A stretch of 5,671 nt of DNA from Prolixibacteraceae bacterium. GTDB lineage: Bacteria > Bacteroidota > Bacteroidia > Bacteroidales > Prolixibacteraceae. Shown here piece after piece: positions 1-4,909 of the stretch. The stretch lies in NCBI GenBank assembly GCA_016931875.1, contig JAFGDX010000261.1, positions 1-5,671 of the forward strand, in the 5' to 3' direction. Each line of letters opens with the position of its first letter. Position 1 is the stretch's first letter. The notes under the pieces were generated by a model. It was not told the origin of the DNA and did not search any database. It was given only the letters and a program-made list of their open reading frames with translations. The translations under genes and the position numbers were made by a program.

Positions 1-51
1 ATAGCGTATGCAAATGCCTGTTTTTTTTATCTTTATACAAAAACTACCATC

Positions 52-699
52 ATGAAAGAGCTTTTTATTAAACAACTAAAAACCAACCAACCTGTTTCGC
101 CGGGTGAAGCAGGAAACCTGCTTGAAAAACAAACGGTTTCCAATCCTGTAAATATCGTGAACTGGAAAACATTTGATTACCAGCCAAAAGTATCCTTTCG
201 CATCGGGCATGTTCAAAACGAAATCTGGTTAAAATACGATGTGAGGGAAAAACATATTCTGGCACGTGAAACCCAAACCAACGGCGATGTTTATAAAGAC
301 AGCTGTGTTGAGTTTTTTATTTCGCTGGATGGAAAAAATTACTACAATTTTGAGTTCAGTTGTATCGGAACCATTCATCTTGCCTATGGCACCGGAAGAG
401 AAAACCGCAGGTTTGTGGATGCGCAGCTGGTTGAAAAAATAAACATTGAATCATCGCTGGGAAATCAACCTTTTGAGGAAAAGACCGGCGATTTTGAATG
501 GGACATGGTGATTCAGATTCCGCTGGAATGTTTTGCTTTTGATAATTTACACTCGCTGAGCGGAATAAAAGCAAGCGCCAACTTTTATAAATGCGGCGAA
601 GATACTTCCATTCCGCATTATATAACCTGGAACCCGATTGAAACCAAAAGCCCGGATTATCACCGGCCTGAATATTTCGGAAAAGTGTTTTTTGAATAA
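52..699 (+). CDS. CBM9/DOMON-like carbohydrate-binding family protein, stand-alone
   Basis: This 215-residue protein resembles the carbohydrate-binding module 9-like (DOMON-related) beta-sandwich family. Seen: a VYKDSCVEFFIS stretch (residues 80-91) followed by YYNFEFSCIG (97-106), then a C-terminal ITWNPIE (191-197) and HRPEYFG (204-210). This order of signatures is typical of the family. Almost the whole length is one such domain, with no catalytic domain attached. The N-terminus is charged (MKELFIKQLK) and has no signal peptide or lipobox, so the protein should be cytoplasmic, which is unusual for a module usually found on secreted xylanases and similar enzymes. Family members in Bacteroidota often occur alone and their ligand is unknown. 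The ATG at 52 has only an A-rich upstream region and no Shine-Dalgarno. The gene is separated from crtB by about 370 bp, so it is probably a separate transcription unit. The family call is fairly secure; the role is unknown. Confidence 0.75.
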   Translation: MKELFIKQLKTNQPVSPGEAGNLLEKQTVSNPVNIVNWKTFDYQPKVSFRIGHVQNEIWLKYDVREKHILARETQTNGDVYKDSCVEFFISLDGKNYYNFEFSCIGTIHLAYGTGRENRRFVDAQLVEKINIESSLGNQPFEEKTGDFEWDMVIQIPLECFAFDNLHSLSGIKASANFYKCGEDTSIPHYITWNPIETKSPDYHRPEYFGKVFFE

Positions 700-740
700 T
701 ACTTTTATACATCATTTCAAGTTGTACCATTTTTAATTTA

Positions 741-768
741 CTAATACTAAAACAATTAGATTTTTTTT
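741..768 (+). terminator. weak terminator-like hairpin plus T-run after the CBM9-like gene
   Basis: CTAAT at 741-745 can pair with ATTAG at 755-759 across a 9-nt loop, followed by eight T residues at 761-768. It lies about 40 bp after the stop at 697-699, the right place to end that transcript. The stem is only 5 bp and AT-rich, so it is weak as an intrinsic terminator and could be a chance pairing in very AT-rich DNA. Confidence 0.3.
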
Positions 769-822
769 CATTTTTTAGTAATCAAAATTTGTTCTTTTTT
801 GTTTAATTAAATAACGGAATAC

Positions 823-853
823 TTGAACAAAATGGAAATTACTGAATTGTACA
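823..853. promoter_or_regulatory. pair of TTGnACA words, possible regulator binding site upstream of crtB
   Basis: TTGAACA at 823-829 and TTGTACA at 847-853 are direct repeats 24 bp apart. A third related word, TTGTACC, is at 722-728. MerR-type light/B12-dependent regulators of the CarH/LitR family commonly control carotenoid operons and bind TGTACA-like sequences. The words lie upstream of crtB, where such an operator could act. The spacing does not match the 11-bp periodicity or TGTACA-N12-TGTACA arrangement I recall for characterised sites. No regulator gene is in view, so this is only a candidate. Confidence 0.2.
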
Positions 854-871
854 CCAAAAATTGTGTTTTGA

Positions 872-1000
872 ATGTCGGATTTTTTGCTCCAATACGAATT
901 CAGAGGGCCGGGCGAAAAAGTACTTGTAGTGCCACTGATTCAGGAAGTTTGCAATGTTTGGAAAATTTCGTTTACACTCATAAAAACAAAAGAGCAATAA
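872..1000 (+). CDS. possible small ORF, 42 residues, unknown
   Basis: In the leader before crtB, an ATG at 872 directly follows an in-frame TGA (869-871) and opens a 42-codon frame ending in TAA at 998-1000. The predicted peptide starts MSDFLLQYEF and includes RGPGEKVLVVPLIQEV, a protein-like mix of charged and hydrophobic residues with codons resembling its neighbours. It has no signal peptide or clear membrane segment, and I recognise no family. A competing frame on the same strand, from ATG 832 (or TTG 823) to the TGA at 1051-1053, would give a Cys/Ser/Lys-rich peptide that looks less like a real protein. The start of that frame (MEITELYTKN) joined to the 872 frame would make a plausible slightly longer protein, so a frameshifted remnant is possible. 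It may equally be non-coding leader. Confidence 0.25.
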   Translation: MSDFLLQYEFRGPGEKVLVVPLIQEVCNVWKISFTLIKTKEQ

Positions 1001-1006
1001 AAAAAA

Positions 1007-1037
1007 CTGAAGGGGTGAAAAGGGTAAATTATATTTC
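1007..1037 (+). promoter_or_regulatory. candidate Bacteroidota-type promoter for the carotenoid operon
   Basis: The Bacteroidota sigma-ABfr consensus is a -33 TTG and a -7 TAnnTTTG about 19-21 bp apart. CTG at 1007-1009, a 20-bp gap and TATATTTC at 1030-1037 match 2 of 3 and 7 of 8 positions. This would put the transcript start near 1042, about 30 nt before the preferred crtB start. A second poorer candidate is AAAATTTG at 784-791 (7 of 8, with TTT about 20 bp upstream). Near matches are expected by chance in AT-rich DNA, so confidence is low. Confidence 0.25.
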
Positions 1038-1069
1038 AACTCCTGTTTTCTGAACTGAAAAAAGTGTGT

Positions 1070-1915
1070 ATGACAAAAATGAAACTATACAACAAAACCG
1101 CCTTTAAAACATCAGAAATTGTAACCACCAGTTACAGTACTTCTTTTTCGTTTGCTACAGGTTTGCTGGAGAAAAAACAACGGAAGGCCATTTATTCCAT
1201 TTACGGTTTTGTTCGTTTTGCCGACGAAATTGTAGATACCTTCCACAAACACAACAAACAGGTTTTGCTTGAACAGTTTGAAAAAGATTTGGATACAGCT
1301 CTTCGGGAAGGAATCAGTTTAAACCCGGTGCTTCACTCTTTTCAGAAAACGGTAAAAAAATACCGGATTCCGCATGAATACATCGATGCATTTTTAACCA
1401 GCATGAAAGCGGATTTGGAAAAGAAAACCTACTCCTGCAAAACCGAAACCGACGAATACATTTATGGTTCGGCCGATGTTGTGGGTTTGATGTGCCTGCG
1501 GGTTTTCTGCAACGGGAATGAAAAAAAATTCAACCGGCTAAAAACGCCTGCCATGAAGCTGGGGTCAGCATTTCAGAAAGTAAATTTTCTGCGCGACCTG
1601 AAAAATGATTGTCATACACTGGGCCGGAATTATTTTCCGAACACCGATATTTCCACTTTTGATGAAACGGTAAAAACGCAAATTGTAAACGAGATAAAAA
1701 ACGACTTTGACCAGGCTTACCCCGGCATACAACAATTGCCAAAAAATTCGAGAACCGCCGTGTTGTTAGCGTACCTTTATTACCGTGGTTTGTTGAAAAA
1801 ACTGGAGAATACCCCGGCAGAAAAAATCAAAAAACAACGCATCAGGATATCCAACTTCAATAAAATAATACTCTTGTTCAAAGCAAAAACTCTTAGTAAC
1901 TTAAACATGGTATGA
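1070..1915 (+). CDS. crtB: phytoene synthase (squalene/phytoene synthase family)
   Basis: This enzyme condenses two geranylgeranyl diphosphates head to head into 15-cis-phytoene, the committed carotenoid step, at the cytoplasmic face of the membrane. Seen (281 residues from ATG 1070): SYSTSF near the N-terminus (21-26), the first Asp-rich motif DEIVD (52-56), YIYGSADVVGLM (130-141), and the second motif RDLKND followed by GRNYFP (175-190). These bind the Mg-diphosphates and are all in place. Length is normal for the family. The frame extends to GTG at 1064, with ATGs at 1070 and 1079. The 1079 start (MKLYNKTAFK) also fits the family N-terminus, so the true start is uncertain by three codons. 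The stop overlaps the idi start by 4 bp (ATGA). Squalene synthase activity is the alternative, but the crtZ/crtYcd neighbours argue for phytoene. First gene of the operon. Confidence 0.95.
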   Translation: MTKMKLYNKTAFKTSEIVTTSYSTSFSFATGLLEKKQRKAIYSIYGFVRFADEIVDTFHKHNKQVLLEQFEKDLDTALREGISLNPVLHSFQKTVKKYRIPHEYIDAFLTSMKADLEKKTYSCKTETDEYIYGSADVVGLMCLRVFCNGNEKKFNRLKTPAMKLGSAFQKVNFLRDLKNDCHTLGRNYFPNTDISTFDETVKTQIVNEIKNDFDQAYPGIQQLPKNSRTAVLLAYLYYRGLLKKLENTPAEKIKKQRIRISNFNKIILLFKAKTLSNLNMV

Positions 1916-2460
1916 CACAACAAAAAGAAGACTACGTAATATTGGTTGATGAAACAGACAACGAAACCGGCGTGTTGGAAAAACTGGAAGCCCACCGCCG
2001 GGCTGCCTTGCATCGTGCCATTTCGGTATTTATCTGCAACACAAAAGGCGAATGGTTGCTGCAGCGCCGGGCGTTCGGGAAGTACCACTCAAACGGCTTG
2101 TGGACCAATACCTGTTGCAGTCATCCGTATCCGGGCGAAACCAGCCTCGAGGCAGCGCACCGGAGATTAGAGGAAGAAATGGGAATAAAAACCGCATTGA
2201 AGGAAATTTTCTGGTTTACATACAAGGCACCACTCGACAATGAATTAACCGAACATGAACTCGACCATGTTTTTGTGGGATTTACCGATGAGCACCCCAA
2301 AATAAACACCCGCGAGGTGGACGAGTGGAAATACATGAATTATACCGAACTTAAAACCGATATTAAAAACCATCCTGAAAAATATACAGTGTGGTTTAAA
2401 ATGATTTTTGAACACGTAAACAGCCATTTGCAAAACCTTAAATCCAACGAAAATGATTGA
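1912..2460 (+). CDS. idi: isopentenyl-diphosphate delta-isomerase, type 1
   Basis: This soluble Nudix-fold enzyme interconverts IPP and DMAPP, supplying the primer for prenyl chain growth. The 182-residue length equals that of the E. coli enzyme, and residues align one to one: His28 and His34 (AHRRAALH) correspond to metal ligands His25 and His32. WTNTCCSHP (64-72) carries catalytic Cys69 and ligand His71. RRLEEEMG (84-91) is the Nudix glutamate region. EHE (114-116) supplies catalytic Glu116 and metal-binding Glu114. WFK (161-163) is also conserved. An extra cysteine, Cys68, sits beside the catalytic one. No flavin-binding type 2 features are present. The start is fixed by the ATGA overlap with crtB, and the gene ends 8 bp inside crtZ. 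Its place in the operon suggests flux into C5 precursors is raised together with pigment synthesis. All catalytic residues are intact. Confidence 0.97.
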   Translation: MTQQKEDYVILVDETDNETGVLEKLEAHRRAALHRAISVFICNTKGEWLLQRRAFGKYHSNGLWTNTCCSHPYPGETSLEAAHRRLEEEMGIKTALKEIFWFTYKAPLDNELTEHELDHVFVGFTDEHPKINTREVDEWKYMNYTELKTDIKNHPEKYTVWFKMIFEHVNSHLQNLKSNEND

Positions 2461-2935
2461 TATTTTGCTGGCAATCGGCGCATTTGCTTTTATGGAATTT
2501 GTGGCCTGGTCGAACCACAAATATGTGATGCATGGTTTTTTGTGGAAATGGCACAAGGATCATCACATTAACGACCATAAAAAAGCGAATGAGAATTTGA
2601 CGTATCATCCCGGACTGGAAAAAAACGACTATTTTTTCCTGGTTTATGCAGTTCCCGCCATCCTGCTTTTGTTGTTTGGGTTTTGGTTCCAAATCAGTGA
2701 ATTAATAGCTGTTGGCATTGGAATTTCGTTGTACGGGATGGCCTATTTTATTATCCACGATATAATTATTCATGAACGGCTGAACATTCCTTTTTTGCTG
2801 AAATTAAAAACCAACCCGTTTATGCAAGCCGTGGCGCGGGCACACATGGCACACCATCGCGGGAAAAATGTACGCGATTTTGACAACTATGGCTTGCTGG
2901 TTTTTCAGTTTCGTTTTTTTAAAAACCAAAATTAA
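2453..2935 (+). CDS. crtZ: beta-carotene 3-hydroxylase (CrtZ-type, non-heme diiron)
   Basis: This integral-membrane diiron hydroxylase of the fatty acid hydroxylase superfamily adds a 3-hydroxyl to beta-ionone rings, using O2 and reduced ferredoxin. The 160 residues contain the full histidine signature in order: HKYVMH (22-27), HKDHH (34-38), HDIIIH (102-107) and HMAHH (131-135). Hydrophobic segments lie at about 2-19, 61-79 and 82-101. The WKWHKDHH and HERLNIPF contexts are characteristic of CrtZ rather than of sterol desaturases. The start ATG lies inside the end of idi (8-bp overlap, different frame), and the stop TAA shares its last A with the next ATG. Length is in the usual bacterial range and nothing is missing. 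In this cluster the likely substrate is the single beta ring of a monocyclic carotenoid. Confidence 0.95.
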   Translation: MIDILLAIGAFAFMEFVAWSNHKYVMHGFLWKWHKDHHINDHKKANENLTYHPGLEKNDYFFLVYAVPAILLLLFGFWFQISELIAVGIGISLYGMAYFIIHDIIIHERLNIPFLLKLKTNPFMQAVARAHMAHHRGKNVRDFDNYGLLVFQFRFFKNQN

Positions 2936-3624
2936 TGTCGCTGTACTTCATACTGCTGCTGGCATCGTCCGGGGTTCCGCTTGCATTAAGTTTCGACAAA
3001 CGGTTGCGGTTTTACAAAAAGTGGCGGATTGTGCTTCCTGCAATAATCATTGTTTCGGTTGTCTACATTCTGTTCGACATTGTTTTTACCCGCCACGGAA
3101 TCTGGGGTTTTAACCCACGTTACTTATCCGGAATTACCATATTCAGCCTTCCGCTTGAAGAAATCCTGTTTTTCTTTGCCATTCCGTATGCAAGCCTTTT
3201 TTTGCATGTTTCATTTGTGGAATACTTTCCAAAAACCAGGCTGAATTCCAATATCACTCAATTCATTACAATTGTTTTTATCATTTTGAGTTTGGCGCTG
3301 GCTTTTTTCAACACCGAAAAAGTTTACACCTTCTATATTTCGTTGAAGGTTTTTGTGGTTCTGCTGCTTTCGCTGTTTGATAAAACACGGGTAACACGTA
3401 GCTTTTTTATCACCTTTTTGCTCATTCTGGTGCCATTTGTAATTGTAAACGGAATTTTAACCGGAACCGGCATTGAGCAGGAGGTGGTTTGGTACAACAA
3501 CAGCGAAAATCTGGGAATCCGCGTTTTTACCATTCCGGTGGAAGATTTTGGATATGCATTCAGCCTTATACTTTTTAATTTGCTTTTGATTGAGAAATTT
3601 CAAAACACATTCAAAAAACACTAA
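2935..3624 (+). CDS. crtYcd: fused heterodimeric-type lycopene cyclase (CrtYcd)
   Basis: This small all-helical membrane protein of the lycopene cyclase domain family (CrtYc/CrtYd, CarR-like) cyclises psi ends of lycopene to beta rings. It is unrelated to flavoprotein CrtY. The 229 residues hold two related halves. The first has FDIVFTRHGIWGFN (47-60) and FSLPLEEILFF (70-80). The second has NGILTG (172-177), VVWYN (184-188) and TIPVEDFGYAF (199-209). The paired PLEE and PVED motifs, each ahead of a membrane helix, are the family signatures; their acids are thought to be essential. About six to seven hydrophobic segments are visible. In actinobacteria the halves are separate genes; here they are one chain. 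Both junctions overlap by a single base (TAATG), implying translational coupling. The accompanying CruF suggests one end is left uncyclised. Confidence 0.93.
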   Translation: MSLYFILLLASSGVPLALSFDKRLRFYKKWRIVLPAIIIVSVVYILFDIVFTRHGIWGFNPRYLSGITIFSLPLEEILFFFAIPYASLFLHVSFVEYFPKTRLNSNITQFITIVFIILSLALAFFNTEKVYTFYISLKVFVVLLLSLFDKTRVTRSFFITFLLILVPFVIVNGILTGTGIEQEVVWYNNSENLGIRVFTIPVEDFGYAFSLILFNLLLIEKFQNTFKKH

Positions 3625-4295
3625 TGAATTTTACCCGGAAAATAGTAAATTACCTGCAGCACCGTTTTAAATGGGTGGCCGTTTTTTTTATTGTTTTTTA
3701 TGTTGTGGGGGTTACCGGAATGCTACTCAACGAAACATTTCCTGTCTTTAAAAAATTAATTCCGGGCGCCATTTTGCTAAGTGTTTTTGCACTGGCTGCT
3801 TTTCATCAACACGTTCAAAAAAAGGAGCTGGTTTTGTTTGCAGCCATTTATATTCTGGGATTTCTGGCTGAAATGATTGGCGTAAACACCGGCCTCATTT
3901 TTGGCAATTACCGTTACGGCGAAAGTTTGGGAATAAAACTCTTCAACACCCCGTTAATAATTGGTATTAACTGGTTGCTGCTTAGTTATATTTCGTTGTC
4001 GGTTGCCACAAAACTAAAAACCAATGGGGCTGTGCAAATCATCCTCGCTTCGTTTATAATGCTGGTGTACGATGTTATTATTGAACAACTTGCCCCTGTT
4101 TTGGATATGTGGAGCTGGGCTGACAATAAAGTACCGGTAAAAAATTACCTGGCCTGGTTTGTTCTGGCGTTGCTGTTTAATGCAGGCCTGCGACTGTTTA
4201 GCATAAAAACCAACAATAAACTGGCACCGGTACTCCTCGCCTGTCAACTGGTTTTTTTTAGCGTTTTATTGCTCACCTTTAAACTTTCACCGTGA
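3624..4295 (+). CDS. cruF: CruF-family carotenoid 1',2'-hydratase (carotenoid biosynthesis protein, DUF422)
   Basis: CruF proteins add water across the 1',2' double bond of an acyclic psi end (for example gamma-carotene), giving a tertiary 1'-hydroxyl. The 223 residues are mostly membrane helices (about 17-36, 48-62, 70-88, 110-128, 137-155, 175-190 and 200-219). Conserved patches are FLAEMIGVNTGLIFGNYRYG (80-99), NTPLIIGINW (108-117), YDVIIEQLAPVLDMWSW (149-165) and VPVKNYLAWF (170-179). The acidic residues E83, D150, E154 and D161 and the W-S-W are typical of the family. It starts in a TAATG overlap with crtYcd and ends in a GTGA overlap with the acyltransferase. The family also contains C50-type and poorly characterised members, so the exact reaction is inferred. 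With crtZ and a cyclase alongside, gamma-carotene-type hydration is the best reading. Confidence 0.85.
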   Translation: MNFTRKIVNYLQHRFKWVAVFFIVFYVVGVTGMLLNETFPVFKKLIPGAILLSVFALAAFHQHVQKKELVLFAAIYILGFLAEMIGVNTGLIFGNYRYGESLGIKLFNTPLIIGINWLLLSYISLSVATKLKTNGAVQIILASFIMLVYDVIIEQLAPVLDMWSWADNKVPVKNYLAWFVLALLFNAGLRLFSIKTNNKLAPVLLACQLVFFSVLLLTFKLSP

Positions 4296-4909
4296 TACAA
4301 AAAGCAAAACATCATTTTCTTATCGACCCGTTTTTCCGGTTTTATGTCATTTGGAAAATGAAACGCGCTTTTTATTCCGTTTATTTTTCGGGTGAAATTA
4401 CCGACCGCAAAAAGCCTGTTTTGCTCATTGCCAACCATATAAGCTGGTGGGACGGTATTTGGGCGCTGTATTTTAACCGCCGGTTTTTTCATCGCAAATT
4501 TTATTTTATGATGTTGGAGGAACAACTCCGTAAAAACTGGTTTTTCAGCTACACCGGCGGGTTTTCCATCCGTAAAAAGTCGAGGTCGGTTTTGGAGACC
4601 ATTGATTATACTGCCAAATTGCTTTCAAACCGTAACAACCTGGTGCTGCTTTTCCCAACGGGCGAAATACAAAGCATGCACAGCAACAAATTCATTTTTG
4701 AAAAAGGGGTGGAAAAAATTCTGCAAAAAGTAAAAAACGAAATTCAGGTGGTTTTTATGGTCAACCTTGTGGATTATTTCTCCAACTCAAAACCCGCTTT
4801 GTATACTTATTTTGAAGAGTATTCAAACGGTTGCACCACCCCGGAAATGGAAAAGGAATTTACCCGGTTTTACAACCGTTGTGTCAACATTCAAAAGGAA
4901 AAGAGATGA
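4292..4909 (+). CDS. PlsC-family 1-acyltransferase, likely carotenoid glycoside acyltransferase (CruD-like)
   Basis: This is a lysophospholipid/glycerol acyltransferase-fold protein of 205 residues, short for PlsC (usually about 230-250) because the N-terminal membrane region is reduced. Seen: the catalytic HX4D box in NHISWWDG (48-55, His49 and Asp54) and the acceptor-site motif as FPTGEIQS (121-128) in place of the common FPEGTRS. The start is GTG at 4292, supported by the GTGA overlap with the preceding stop and by the absence of another start before Met23; MIQKAKHHFL precedes the conserved region naturally. The gene lies between cruF and a family 2 glycosyltransferase and overlaps both. 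In green sulfur bacteria CruD acylates a carotenoid glucoside, so the same role is inferred here. Phosphatidic acid synthesis is the alternative. The fold is secure; the substrate is not. Confidence 0.7.
   Translation: MIQKAKHHFLIDPFFRFYVIWKMKRAFYSVYFSGEITDRKKPVLLIANHISWWDGIWALYFNRRFFHRKFYFMMLEEQLRKNWFFSYTGGFSIRKKSRSVLETIDYTAKLLSNRNNLVLLFPTGEIQSMHSNKFIFEKGVEKILQKVKNEIQVVFMVNLVDYFSNSKPALYTYFEEYSNGCTTPEMEKEFTRFYNRCVNIQKEKR
4896..4899 (+). promoter_or_regulatory. Shine-Dalgarno-like AGGA before the glycosyltransferase
   Basis: AGGA lies six bases before the ATG at 4906, inside a purine-rich run within the end of the acyltransferase gene. Such sites are weak or absent at the other starts in this window, so this one supports the 4906 start. 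Confidence 0.4.

Noticed and set aside
28..35. TATCTTTA as a -7 promoter box for the CBM9-like gene
   Set aside because: It matches 7 of 8 positions, but no TTG-like -33 element lies 19-21 bp upstream and the run of T residues makes chance matches likely.
356..730. 124-codon reverse-strand ORF opposite the CBM9-like gene
   Set aside because: It lies antisense to a well-supported domain gene and its translation is low in recognisable structure, so it is a shadow frame.
802..811. 10-bp palindrome TTTAATTAAA in the leader
   Set aside because: Perfect palindromes of A and T are expected in such AT-rich sequence; there is no second copy or GC component.
823..1053. 76-codon forward ORF opening with TTG
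   Set aside because: The Cys/Ser/Lys-rich translation has no recognisable motif, it relies on a TTG start, and it overlaps a more protein-like frame. It is mentioned only as a competitor in the leader.
2245..2692. Overlapping reverse-strand ORFs opposite idi and crtZ
   Set aside because: Both fall opposite genes with intact catalytic motifs, and nothing in their translations suggests a family.
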